Positions 1 to 8,344 of a stretch of DNA of 64,000 nt are shown one piece after another. How positions within the stretch are numbered: position 1 is the stretch's first letter; the number at the start of each line of letters is the position of its first letter. Source of the stretch: Acidimicrobiia bacterium. GTDB taxonomy: Bacteria > Actinomycetota > Acidimicrobiia > Spongiisociales > Spongiisociaceae. The notes beneath the pieces were generated by a model, which worked only from the letters and a program-made list of their open reading frames with translations, did not search any database and had not been told where the DNA came from. The stretch is taken from assembly GCA_022827785.1 (NCBI GenBank), contig JAJEIM010000027.1:31057-95056 (forward strand). The letters are read 5' to 3'. Made by a program: the position numbers and the translations under genes.

Positions 1-1017
1 GGCCGGCGAGGCGCGATCGTCCGGCTCCTCGTACTCGGCGCCGGCGCCGAGCAGGGCGCCCAGTTCGGCCGCGACCTCGCGCAACTCCAGCGAGCCGCGG
101 ACCTGGAAGCGGAACAGCTCGGCATCGGACTCCATGGAGGTCGTCGGGGCGCGCCGCCGGGCCTGCAGTGTCGACGGCAGGTAGAGGAGGTTCCAGGCCC
201 AGGTGCGAATCCAATCCACCGGCCCGGTGAGGGAACCCTTCGGGAGCCGGTAGAGCCAGGTCGCCAGGCCCACCAGGAACAGGGCCGGTAGGGCCCACAG
301 CAGGGTCACAAGTGAGTAGGTCTTGAGCATGGTCCGGAGCCGTCCGGCCTGCTCCCGCCACGTGGTGGGCCGCTGGGCGCCGCTGGCCCGGCTGAACACC
401 TCCGAGCCCGGGGTCACGATCACCCGGCCGCCCACCACCCGTGCCCTCTGGCAGATGTCCAGGCCGAAGGACAGGTAGGGCAGGGTGTGATCCAACCCGC
501 CCAGGCCTTCGGCAAGATCCCTTCTGACGAGCAGCGATGCCGGCTCCAGGAACGCCACGTCCCGGATGACGTCGAACTGCTCCTGATCGATCTCTCCCCT
601 CTCGAGGCCCGTGTACGGGAAACCGAACACATCGGTGGGCCCGCCCACGGACAGCAGGCGGTCGGGATGGTCGGTGTCGAGCACCTTCGAACCCACCACC
701 GACGCCTCCAGGCTCTCGGCGGCGTCGACCAGCGCCGCCAGGGCGTCAGGTCGGGCAGTGGTCCGGGAGTCCAGCATCCACAGGTAGTCGACCGGACCCT
801 CCACCATGTCCAGCGCCTCCGACAGCCGGCGGGCAGTCTTGGGCCGGTCCGCCTCCGGAGCGAAATCCGGACTCCGGTCGGCGATGACCACGACATCCTC
901 GACCTCGTAGACTTGCGGCTCGATGCTTGCCAGCACGTCGGCTATGTCGTCTCCCCGGCGGGCCACCACGAGCGCCAGGACGCGCGGCTTGGGTGAGGGA
1001 GGAGAGGGTTGGGTCAT
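1..1017 (-). CDS. Family 2 glycosyltransferase-like membrane protein (partial, C-terminus outside window)
   Basis: The reading frame is open from an ATG at 1017 to the left edge, giving 339 residues without a stop, so the protein is truncated by the window. The N-terminus (PRVLALVVARRGDD) and the later LWMLDSRTTARPDAL segment resemble the nucleotide-sugar fold of GT2 enzymes, with LDS in the position of the DxD metal site. The GGLDHTLPYLSFGLDICQRA stretch matches the acceptor-side ED-type motif of rhamnosyl/galactosyl-type GT2 proteins. A hydrophobic segment (LVTLLWALPALFLVGLATWL, about residues 247-266) predicts a membrane anchor. It is divergent from cofD, with 63 bp between the starts. Large GT2-membrane proteins occur near F420 genes in Actinobacteria, which fits. 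The sugar substrate is unknown. Confidence 0.75.
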   Translation of the reverse strand, partial: MTQPSPPSPKPRVLALVVARRGDDIADVLASIEPQVYEVEDVVVIADRSPDFAPEADRPKTARRLSEALDMVEGPVDYLWMLDSRTTARPDALAALVDAAESLEASVVGSKVLDTDHPDRLLSVGGPTDVFGFPYTGLERGEIDQEQFDVIRDVAFLEPASLLVRRDLAEGLGGLDHTLPYLSFGLDICQRARVVGGRVIVTPGSEVFSRASGAQRPTTWREQAGRLRTMLKTYSLVTLLWALPALFLVGLATWLYRLPKGSLTGPVDWIRTWAWNLLYLPSTLQARRRAPTTSMESDAELFRFQVRGSLELREVAAELGALLGAGAEYEEPDDRASPA

Positions 1018-1080
1018 GGATGCCCCATTGTGTTACGGAACGAGCCACAAGACAATAACCGTCACCCCGGATCCCGGCCC

Positions 1081-2016
1081 GTGACACGCCGGGTCGCGCT
1101 CCTGTCCGGCGGGGTCGGCGGCGCCCGCCTGGCCCGAGGGTTCGAGCACCTGGAGGATGTCGAGTCCACAGTGGTGGTGAACGTGGGGGATGACGACACC
1201 TTCTACGGGTGGTCGGTGTCCCCGGACGTGGACACGGTGCTCTACACGCTGGCAGGGCAGGAAGGGCCACACGGCTGGGGCCGAGCGGGTGACACCTCGG
1301 TGCTGATGGACCATCTGGCCGGCCTCGGGGTCGACACCCGCTTCCGGATCGGCGACGCCGACGCAGCTCTCAATCTCTACCGGACCATGCGGCTACGGGA
1401 CGGCGATCCCCTCCATGCAGTCACAGCCGACCTGGCCACGATGATGGGAGTGCGCTCGACGGTGATTCCCGCAACTGACGATCGGCTCCGGACGGAGGTG
1501 CGGACCGGACCCGGCCATTGGATGTCATTCCAGGAGTACTTCGTGCTGCGAGGCCATCGGGACGAGGTAGCGGAGGTCAGGTTCGCCGGAGAGGCGACGG
1601 CCCGGCCCGCGCCAGGGGTGCTGGAGGCGATCGCGGGCGCCGACGCGGTGGTGATCGCACCTTCCAACCCTCCGCTCTCCGTCTGGCCCATCCTGGCGGT
1701 CCGTGAGATCGCGACGGTGGTGCGTGACGCCCGCCGGGTGATGGCGGTCAGCCCGCTGTTCGGAGGCCGGGCGCTCAAGGGGCCCGCCGACCGGGTGTTG
1801 ATCTCGCTGGGCCTCCCGCCGGGCAACGCCGGCGTGGCGGCGGCCTATCCCGGTCTGATACAGGACCTCTTCATCGACAGCGCCGACGAGGCCGACGTAC
1901 CCTCCCTTACCGGCTCCGGGTTGTCGGTTCACGCCGGGTCCACCCGCATTGCGGAGGTAGAGCAGGCGACCGGGTTGGCCCGGCGGATGATGGGCCTGCT
2001 GGGAGCCGCCTCGTGA
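1081..2016 (+). CDS. cofD: 2-phospho-L-lactate (or phosphoenolpyruvate) transferase CofD/FbiA, coenzyme F420 biosynthesis
   Basis: CofD/FbiA joins the activated three-carbon acid (lactyl- or enolpyruvyl-diphospho-guanosine) to the deazaflavin FO, giving F420-0 or dehydro-F420-0 in the cytosol. The protein has 311 residues, a normal family length. It opens with the family glycine-rich motif RVALLSGGVGGARLARG, followed by VNVGDDDTFYGWSVSPDVDT and the APSNPPLSVWPIL segment typical of CofD. I start at GTG 1081 because the family motif begins four residues later. An upstream ATG at 1009 would add 24 unconserved residues and overlap the divergent gene. The stop overlaps the cofE start by 4 bp (GTGA), so the two are translationally coupled. 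F420 would serve the LLM-type oxidoreductase at 22880-23803. Confidence 0.95.
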   Translation: MTRRVALLSGGVGGARLARGFEHLEDVESTVVVNVGDDDTFYGWSVSPDVDTVLYTLAGQEGPHGWGRAGDTSVLMDHLAGLGVDTRFRIGDADAALNLYRTMRLRDGDPLHAVTADLATMMGVRSTVIPATDDRLRTEVRTGPGHWMSFQEYFVLRGHRDEVAEVRFAGEATARPAPGVLEAIAGADAVVIAPSNPPLSVWPILAVREIATVVRDARRVMAVSPLFGGRALKGPADRVLISLGLPPGNAGVAAAYPGLIQDLFIDSADEADVPSLTGSGLSVHAGSTRIAEVEQATGLARRMMGLLGAAS

Positions 2017-2714
2017 GCATCTCGATCTTTCCCGTAGGGGGCATTCCCGAGGCCGAACCCGGCGATGACGTAGCCGCGATGGTGATCGAGGGACTGGCGG
2101 CTTCCGGGCTGGAGCCGACGGACGGGGACGTGCTGGTCGTCACGCACAAGTTGGTCTCGAAGGCCGAGGGTCGTATCGAGGAGATCGGCGACGATCCGGC
2201 GGCTCGCCTCCGGCTCATCGAGCGGGAGGCATCGGCCGTTCTCCGCCGCCGCGACGAGCTGGTGATCACGGAGACGCATCACGGTTTCGTGTGCGCCAAC
2301 GCCGGGGTGGACAAGTCCAATGTCCGCCACGGCTCGGCCGTACTGCTCCCGGTCGACCCCGACCGGTCGGCACGGCGGATCCGGGCCCGTCTCCTGCAAG
2401 CCTTAGGCGTGACGATCGGGGTGATCATCACGGACACGTTCGGGAGGGCGTGGCGCCACGGCCTCACCGATGTGGCGATCGGCGTCGCCGGCATCCCCGC
2501 CGTGGTGGACTACCGGGGAACGACCGACACCTACGGCAACATTCTCGAGGTGACGGAGGTGGCGCTGGCGGACGAGCTGGCCGCTGCGGCCGACCTGGTG
2601 ATGGGCAAGGCCAAGGGCATCCCCGCCGCCCTGATTCGCGGCGCGGAGTACCCACCGGCTGAAGGATCGAGCGCCGATCTGGTACGGAGTCCCAACCAGG
2701 ACATGTTCCGTTGA
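2013..2714 (+). CDS. cofE: Coenzyme F420-0:L-glutamate ligase CofE (single-domain)
   Basis: CofE adds the gamma-linked glutamate tail to F420-0 using GTP. The 233-residue protein covers only the ligase domain: GDVLVVTHKLVSKAEGR near residue 40, ITDTFGRAWRHGLTDVAIG near residue 145, and the C-terminal region ending RSPNQDMFR. Mycobacterial FbiB carries an extra C-terminal FMN reductase domain of about 200 residues that reduces dehydro-F420-0. That domain is absent here, and the stop is followed by no similar ORF. The gene starts with GTG inside the cofD stop codon. The missing reductase must be encoded elsewhere, or the pathway uses 2-phospholactate and does not need it. Confidence 0.95.
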   Translation: MSISIFPVGGIPEAEPGDDVAAMVIEGLAASGLEPTDGDVLVVTHKLVSKAEGRIEEIGDDPAARLRLIEREASAVLRRRDELVITETHHGFVCANAGVDKSNVRHGSAVLLPVDPDRSARRIRARLLQALGVTIGVIITDTFGRAWRHGLTDVAIGVAGIPAVVDYRGTTDTYGNILEVTEVALADELAAAADLVMGKAKGIPAALIRGAEYPPAEGSSADLVRSPNQDMFR

Positions 2715-2871
2715 CCGCAGACCTGCTGATGCCCCACAAGCGCAGGCAATCCGCGGCGCCACTGCCCCGACGACGTGGTCAGCCGCGATGAACTAGCCGG
2801 CGTCCTGGTCCGTGTGCGGAGCACCGGATTTTCGGCGGGGCGGTTTTGGCGTTCTTCGGTGTCTGCGGGCG

Positions 2872-3831
2872 CTAGTTCTCGGCGAACCAGGAGACGGTGG
2901 CCTTGATGCCTTCTTCCAGGGACGTCCTGGGAATCCAATCCAGATCTCGGTGTGCCCGGCTGCACTCGAGGGCGGAACGGGGAACGTCGCCGGGGCGCGG
3001 GGGACCTTGGTTCGCTCCGCCACCGAAGCGTGCTTCTCTAGCCACCGCCTTGAATACCTCCAGGGTGCTGGTCTCCACACCGGTGCCGATGTTGTAGACA
3101 CCTCCCCCTCCTCTTTCCCCCGCCAGTACCAGGGCATCCACCACGTCCTCGACATACACGTAGTCCCTGGTGTCGGCGCCGGTTCCGAAGATGGTCGGGC
3201 GGGTCCTGTCCATACAGGCCCTGGCGAAGATCGCCATCACTCCGCCCTCGCCCGAGGGATCCTGCCGCGGCCCGTAGATGTTGGCAGGGCGGACGACCGC
3301 GTAGTCCAGATCCCGGAAACGCCGCCAGAGTTCCAGGTAACGCTCGGCCACCAACTTGGAGAGGCCGTACGGTGACTCCGGATGCTCGGGCGTGTCCTCG
3401 GGAGTGGGAAGAGGGGCGTCCCTGCCGTAGATGGCACCCCCGGTGGAGACGAACACCAGCCGGGGCATCCCGGCCAGGCGGGCCGCCTCCAGCAGGTTGA
3501 GGGTGCCGGTGATATTGATGTCCGCATCCAGGCCGGGATCGGCCACCGAAACCGCCACCGAGGTTTGGGCGGCCAGATGGAAGATCCGATCGGGAGCGAA
3601 CTTGGTGACCGCGGCGGCCAGATGCTCGGAGCGGATATCCATCTGATGGATGCTCACTTTCCCGAACCGGCGGGCTTCGGTCAGACGGGACAGGCGGCCG
3701 GATGTGAGATCATCCACCACCAGGATCTCCCAGCGGTCCGCAACCAGCCGGTCGACCAGGCTCGATCCGAGAAAGCCGGCTCCCCCGGTAACGAGGGCCC
3801 GTCCCTGCGTAGGATCCCGGGTCCATATCAT
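2872..3831 (-). CDS. NAD-dependent epimerase/dehydratase (UDP-glucose 4-epimerase/UDP-glucuronate decarboxylase type)
   Basis: This 319-residue extended short-chain dehydrogenase acts on nucleotide sugars. It has the N-terminal NAD-binding motif TGGAGFLGSSLVDRL, the DDLTSG motif of GalE-like proteins, FHLAAQTSVAVSVADP, and the catalytic YGLSK motif (YxxxK) after the SPEDTPEHPESP-like loop. The C-terminal IFGTGADTRDYVYVEDVVDA and YNIGTGVETST motifs are characteristic of GalE-like 4-epimerases. The ATG at 3831 overlaps the stop of the upstream UDP-glucose dehydrogenase by 4 bp, so a two-step conversion of UDP-glucose to UDP-glucuronate to UDP-galacturonate (or a related sugar) is plausible. The precise product cannot be read from sequence. 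It probably supplies surface-glycan synthesis. Confidence 0.9.
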   Translation of the reverse strand: MIWTRDPTQGRALVTGGAGFLGSSLVDRLVADRWEILVVDDLTSGRLSRLTEARRFGKVSIHQMDIRSEHLAAAVTKFAPDRIFHLAAQTSVAVSVADPGLDADINITGTLNLLEAARLAGMPRLVFVSTGGAIYGRDAPLPTPEDTPEHPESPYGLSKLVAERYLELWRRFRDLDYAVVRPANIYGPRQDPSGEGGVMAIFARACMDRTRPTIFGTGADTRDYVYVEDVVDALVLAGERGGGGVYNIGTGVETSTLEVFKAVAREARFGGGANQGPPRPGDVPRSALECSRAHRDLDWIPRTSLEEGIKATVSWFAEN

Positions 3832-5111
3832 GGCTGACCCGTTCCCACGCCCCGGTAGGAGAGCCCCGCGGCTCTGATTGCCTCCGCATCCAGGAGGTTG
3901 CGGGCGTCCACCACCACCGAACCCCGCATCGCCTCCCTCACCGCGACCGGGTCGACCTTGCGGAACTCGCACCACTCGGTCGCGACCAGCAGCACATCGG
4001 CCCCGTCCACCGCCGCCAGCGGATCGGGCGCCATCTCCATCCCCGGCAGCGACAGGACGGCTCGGGGGTCGTAGGCGCGGACGGCGGCGCCTGCCGAGGT
4101 GAGCCTCCGGGCGAGATCGGCCGCCGGCGACTCCCGGACATCGTCCGTGCCCGCCTTGAACGCCAAACCCCACAGACCCACCGTCGCGCCGGACAGGGTG
4201 CCGCCCACGGCGGCGGCCACCTTGCCGACGATCCGCCGCCTCTGCTCGTCGTTGACCTCCATCACAGCCCGGAGCAACCGGAAGTCGTAGCCGTGCTGTT
4301 CGGCTATCGCCCCCAGCGCCCGCGTGTCCTTCGGCAGGCAGGATCCTCCGTAACCGGGCCCGGGATCGAGGTATTTGGGGCCGATCCGCTTGTCGCGCCC
4401 CATTGCCTCGAGTACCTTCCTGGCGTCGGCGCCCACCTCCTCGCACAGGTTGGCTATCGAGTTCACGAAGCTGAGCCGGGTCGCCAGATAGGCATTGGCG
4501 GCGTACTTGATCATCTCCGCGGAGGCGGGATCAACCTTCTCCCGTTCCCCCGGAAGGTCGCCGTACACATCGGATGAGAGGGTCTTCGTCGCCTCGGGGT
4601 CGGTCGAGCCGATGACGATCCGGTCCGGTTTCTTGAAGTCCTCCACCGCCGAGCCTTCCCGGAGGAACTCGGGATTGGACACGACCCTGACGTCCCGTTC
4701 CGCGATGGCCGGCATCTGCGAGATCCGCCGGGCGGTGCCCACCGGGACCGTGGACTTGATGGCCAGGATCGAGCCGGCGGGCAACGAGGCCGCCATGTCG
4801 GCGACCGCCCGGTCCAGGATGGAGGTGTCCACCGCTCCGCCCTCGTCCGAGGGGGTGGGCAGGGCGATGAAGACCACCGATGCGCCATCCACCGCCTCCC
4901 GGTTGGAGGCGTGGAAGCTGAGCAACCCCGCAGCCCGGGCCTTGGATATGAGGTCCTCCAGCTTCGGCTCGTAGACCGGCATCCGTCCGGCCCGGAGGTC
5001 ATCGAGTCGAGCCTCGTCGCGCTCCCCCAGCCGCACCTCATGGCCGAGTTCGGCCAGTCCGCCCGCTTGTACGAGACCCACGTAGCCGGCCCCGATCACC
5101 GCTATCCGCAT
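3828..5111 (-). CDS. ugd: UDP-glucose/UDP-N-acetylsugar 6-dehydrogenase
   Basis: The enzyme oxidises UDP-glucose (or a related UDP-sugar) to the uronic acid with two NAD+. The 427-residue protein starts MRIAVIGAGYVGLVQAGGLAELG (Rossmann GxGxxG). It contains FIALPTPSDEGGAVDTS, the catalytic cysteine in GPGYGGSCLPKDTRAL, and GLAFKAGTDDVRESPA of the C-terminal UDP-binding domain. All are standard for UDPGDH. I chose the ATG at 5111 because the Rossmann strand begins there and an AAAGGGTG purine run lies upstream. The longer frame from 5171 adds 20 low-complexity residues. It overlaps the following epimerase gene by 4 bp. Confidence 0.95.
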   Translation of the reverse strand: MRIAVIGAGYVGLVQAGGLAELGHEVRLGERDEARLDDLRAGRMPVYEPKLEDLISKARAAGLLSFHASNREAVDGASVVFIALPTPSDEGGAVDTSILDRAVADMAASLPAGSILAIKSTVPVGTARRISQMPAIAERDVRVVSNPEFLREGSAVEDFKKPDRIVIGSTDPEATKTLSSDVYGDLPGEREKVDPASAEMIKYAANAYLATRLSFVNSIANLCEEVGADARKVLEAMGRDKRIGPKYLDPGPGYGGSCLPKDTRALGAIAEQHGYDFRLLRAVMEVNDEQRRRIVGKVAAAVGGTLSGATVGLWGLAFKAGTDDVRESPAADLARRLTSAGAAVRAYDPRAVLSLPGMEMAPDPLAAVDGADVLLVATEWCEFRKVDPVAVREAMRGSVVVDARNLLDAEAIRAAGLSYRGVGTGQP

Positions 5112-5172
5112 CCTCTTCGGGTCACCCTTTCTCACCCGGCGCGGCCCGTGGTCCGGACCGGGACGGCTCACA

Positions 5173-6594
5173 TCAACCGCCGAGAACGGCTTCGGCCGCC
5201 AGCGCGTCGGCGCCCAGGATCACCACCGCATCCAGGCTGTCATCCACCGAGCCCGCCTCGACCAGCCCGAAACCCAGCATTTCCACCACCTGCCGGCCGA
5301 TCTCGTGGTCATATGGACGCACCCTCACCACTGTGCTGTCGAAGTCGAACGAGGCAGCATCCCCTACCCCAACCGATTCTGACACTCCCTCATGACCCTC
5401 GAACCAGGCCGCCCACATGCTGGCCTGCTCATTGCCACCGTTGCCGTTCAGTACCTTCAACCGGAGTTCCTGTACCGGATCCGGCTCGGCGGCAGGTGCA
5501 GCCGCACCGGAGAAAGCAGCCAGGACCACGGCTGCCTCCGCCTGTCTCGGATGCAGGTAGTAGACGCCGTCCTCCGTGCTCTCCCACACCGGCAACGAGT
5601 AGACGTCGATGTCCGCCCTGTTCAGGCTCCGCGCCGCCCAGCCCAGTTCCAGGAGACGCCGGGTGTCCAGACCGGCATCGATGACCAGATGCTCACCTGC
5701 GGCTCGGAGCACGGCCCCGATGTCGAACACGATCGACCAACGCTTGGCGGACTCCAGCATGGCGAACAGCAGGCTCTGCTGCCGGCGGATCCTGCCCAGA
5801 TCGTTGGCGTCGATGCTGACCCAGGCGTTACCCCGGCGCTCCTGGTAGCCCCGGGACCTGGCGTAGGCCAGCGCCTCCTTACCGTCCAGGAGTTGAACGC
5901 CCGCGTCGACGTCGAGGCCCGACTTGAGGTCACGGGCCGGATAGGCGAAGGTGATCTCGACACCGCCCAACGCGTCGACGATGCTGGCGAACCCGTAGAA
6001 ATCCATCTGGACGTAGTGGTCGATCTGGACTCCGGTCACTTCCTCGACCGTCGAGACCATCAGGTCGGCCCCACCCAGCGCCAGGGCGGCGTTCAGCTTG
6101 GACGTCCCGTACTCGCCGAGATCGACCTGCAGGTCACGGGGCAGGCTGAGAATCCTGGCCCTGTCGCCGTCGAGGGTGGCGAGCATGATCACATCGGCCC
6201 GGTTGCCGTCCAGCCGATCGTTGATCTCCAGTTCTTCGGGCAGGCCCTCACGGGTGTCTCCCCCGATCACCAGGAAGGTGACCGGCGCCAAGGGTTCGGC
6301 CGGCGCCTCTACCGCGGCAGCAGCGCCCGGGTCGGTAGGGACGGTGGAACCGGCCGGGCTGCTCGTCGCTGGCGCCACCGGCGTGACGGGCGCCGGATCC
6401 CGGGCCAGGCTCGGTATCGAGGTGGTCGGAATGGCCTCGATGGCCTCCCGAGCACCCACCAGGTAGTAGAGGATCCCCCCGAACACCACCACGTTGATGA
6501 CGATCAGGCCGAGAATGAGCCGCATCCACCTCCGCCGGGTAGGTGAGGGCACGGGCGCGGTAACGCTGTCCTTGGTGGGATCTTCACTGGTCAT
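5173..6594 (-). CDS. LytR-CpsA-Psr (LCP) family glycopolymer ligase with LytR_C domain
   Basis: LCP proteins transfer lipid-linked glycopolymers to peptidoglycan or arabinogalactan on the outer face of the membrane. The 473-residue protein has a short cytosolic tail, one transmembrane helix (LILGLIVINVVVFGGILYYLV, about residues 27-47, shown here as a 21-residue span in two halves LILGLIVINV and VVFGGILYYLV), and an Ala/Pro/Thr-rich linker. The LCP domain follows, with RADVIMLATLDGDRARILSLPRD, GTSKLNAALALGG, DHYVQMDFYGFASIVDALGG and YARSRGYQERRGN. The C-terminal part (LRLKVLNGNGGNEQASMWA) is a LytR_C domain. It sits 61 bp upstream of ugd in the same direction, matching a role in attaching the local surface glycan. 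Confidence 0.93.
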   Translation of the reverse strand: MTSEDPTKDSVTAPVPSPTRRRWMRLILGLIVINVVVFGGILYYLVGAREAIEAIPTTSIPSLARDPAPVTPVAPATSSPAGSTVPTDPGAAAAVEAPAEPLAPVTFLVIGGDTREGLPEELEINDRLDGNRADVIMLATLDGDRARILSLPRDLQVDLGEYGTSKLNAALALGGADLMVSTVEEVTGVQIDHYVQMDFYGFASIVDALGGVEITFAYPARDLKSGLDVDAGVQLLDGKEALAYARSRGYQERRGNAWVSIDANDLGRIRRQQSLLFAMLESAKRWSIVFDIGAVLRAAGEHLVIDAGLDTRRLLELGWAARSLNRADIDVYSLPVWESTEDGVYYLHPRQAEAAVVLAAFSGAAAPAAEPDPVQELRLKVLNGNGGNEQASMWAAWFEGHEGVSESVGVGDAASFDFDSTVVRVRPYDHEIGRQVVEMLGFGLVEAGSVDDSLDAVVILGADALAAEAVLGG

Positions 6595-6627
6595 GGGAAG
6601 GTCAGACGATGTTACCCGCGCCGGCCG

Positions 6628-6816
6628 TCATCCACAGCACGTATCCATGGAAGCACCCGACCAGGGATGATCCGACCTCGCGACCTCGCCGACGATCTCG
6701 CCCTTGCGTCCCCGGCAGTCCGGACACACCCAAGCCTTCGGCACGCTGGCGCCCTCCACGACCAGCGTCCGGTACTCGTGACCGCAGTCAGGACAGGCGA
6801 TTACCAGGACCGGCAC
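6628..6816 (-). CDS. Small zinc-ribbon protein, last gene of the candidate CoM operon
   Basis: This 62-residue protein carries two CPDC-type knuckles (ACPDCGHEYRTLVVEG and VCPDCRGRKGE), a classic four-cysteine zinc ribbon or rubredoxin-like site. Start choice: GTG at 6816 is preceded by a strong GGGGAGGAAG ribosome-binding site 3-5 bases upstream. A longer frame from 6900 would lie entirely inside the lyase gene. The gene overlaps the end of the upstream lyase by 29 bp, so it is translated as part of that operon. Its function is not established. In this context a metal- or sulfur-handling role in a late CoM step, or a scaffold for the neighbouring enzymes, is possible. This is inference only. 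Confidence 0.75.
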   Translation of the reverse strand: MPVLVIACPDCGHEYRTLVVEGASVPKAWVCPDCRGRKGEIVGEVARSDHPWSGASMDTCCG

Positions 6817-8344
6817 GGCTTCCTCCCCGGTCGCTTGCTTGACCCTCTGCCAGGGCGCCGGCTTCGGCGAGTAGAGACTCCACGGCCGCATCCTGGGCAA
6901 TTTTCGAGGCTGCCGCCCACTCTAGGGAATCCCGGACCCTTAACGACACCGAGGCACAGTGCTCCAGCACGCGGTGTGGCGCCGATCCACCGATCGAGTT
7001 GCGAGAGGCGACGATGGCCGCGACATCCTCGGTGTCCGGGGCGGCCATCGTCGGATCGGTTCGGCCCGGTTCCATCCCGGCGGAACGGACCGCCTCGGCC
7101 AGACGTGTGGTTGTCACCCGCTCCTCCCCCGCCCTGACAGCTTCCGCCACCGCCCGGGCCACGACCCGGTAGGCGGTCCGGTAGTCCACACCCTGGTCCA
7201 GGACCAGCCGGTCGGCCAGGTCCGTGGCGTTGGTGAAGTTCGTCCCGGCCGCTGCGGCCAGGTTCGCGACGTCGACCTCGAGCGAGCCGATCACCTCGGT
7301 CGCCAGGGACACCAGCCGGGTGGCCAGTTCTGTCGCCCCGACTACCTCCCCGTACAGGTAGAGCCAGTTGTCGGTGCGGGCGGACGGGGTTCGCTGGGTA
7401 ACCATCAAGCCGGTCGTCTTGCCGATCAGGGTGCCGCATCCGCCGCGGATCACCGCCAGGGCGTAGGGATTGCGCTTCTGCGGGAGGAGCACCGAGGCCC
7501 GCGACGACGATCCCCCCAGCGTCACGTAGCCGAACTGAGGGCTGGCGAATATCTCGAGATCCTCTGCCAGGCGATCGACCGCCAGCGCGGACTGCATGGC
7601 TGCAACCCCGCAGTCGATCATCGGATCACCGGACCACATGCCGTCCCGGATATGGGCGGTGGGCTGTTCGAATCCCAGCCTGGCGGCCATGCGCGACCGG
7701 TCCACCGGTATCGGTGTCCCGCCGACACCTCCCGATCCGGCCGGTGATTGGTTGACCAGCCGGTAACAACGGCGGATACGGTCGAGGTTCCTGACCCCCG
7801 GCTCGGCGAATCCGGCCAGATAGTGCCCGAATGAGGACGGCTGGGCGGGCTGCAGGTAGGTCGTGTCGTTCCACAGCGCACCCGCCAACTCCTCGGACCG
7901 GCGCGCCAGCACGTCAGTCCATCCGGCAACCGCGTCGTGGAGCGCCAGGAGCCGCTCCCGGAGCGCCAGGCGGATGGCGATACGCCCTGCTTCCCGCCTG
8001 GTTCGGCCGGTCGGGAGCCAACCGGCCTTGGTGCCCAGCCGGCGTTCGAGCTCGCGTTCACGGCTGTTGTAGGCGTCCCCGTACGCCGGGTCATAGGGGA
8101 AGGCAGCCGGGTCGGTTGCCCGGAAGTCGAGCAGTTCGCGGCACAGCGCCGCCGCCGCCGCCCTCGGCACCACCCCCGACTCGGCCAACTCGAGGACGTG
8201 GCCGAGGTCGGCCAGGCACAATCCCTCGTGGAGGATGGCGGCATCCGCTACCTCAAGGCGGTAACCGGCCGCGACCAGTTCCGGCGACGGGCCCGATCCG
8301 AGCCGTCCCTCCGCTCCCAGATAGCCCTCGGGCGGTGGGATCAT
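6788..8344 (-). CDS. Argininosuccinate lyase-like aspartase/fumarase superfamily enzyme (candidate CoM biosynthesis, XcbC/XcbD type)
   Basis: Members of this superfamily carry out elimination or addition at a carbon next to a carboxylate. The 518-residue protein has the argininosuccinate lyase layout, including the signature loop SSSRASVLLPQKRNP near residue 270 and WNDTTYLQPAQPSSFGHYL, which aligns with the TxxQxAQP(T) segment carrying the catalytic region. It is longer than ordinary ArgH (about 460) and is not near arginine genes. It forms an overlapping operon with a PLP enzyme and a second lyase. Two superfamily lyases plus a PLP enzyme is the composition of the Xanthobacter CoM genes (xcbC1-E1), where they convert phosphosulfolactate via sulfoacrylate. 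I infer a role there. Which step it takes cannot be assigned. Confidence 0.8.
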   Translation of the reverse strand: MIPPPEGYLGAEGRLGSGPSPELVAAGYRLEVADAAILHEGLCLADLGHVLELAESGVVPRAAAAALCRELLDFRATDPAAFPYDPAYGDAYNSRERELERRLGTKAGWLPTGRTRREAGRIAIRLALRERLLALHDAVAGWTDVLARRSEELAGALWNDTTYLQPAQPSSFGHYLAGFAEPGVRNLDRIRRCYRLVNQSPAGSGGVGGTPIPVDRSRMAARLGFEQPTAHIRDGMWSGDPMIDCGVAAMQSALAVDRLAEDLEIFASPQFGYVTLGGSSSRASVLLPQKRNPYALAVIRGGCGTLIGKTTGLMVTQRTPSARTDNWLYLYGEVVGATELATRLVSLATEVIGSLEVDVANLAAAAGTNFTNATDLADRLVLDQGVDYRTAYRVVARAVAEAVRAGEERVTTTRLAEAVRSAGMEPGRTDPTMAAPDTEDVAAIVASRNSIGGSAPHRVLEHCASVSLRVRDSLEWAAASKIAQDAAVESLLAEAGALAEGQASDRGGSRAGPGNRLS

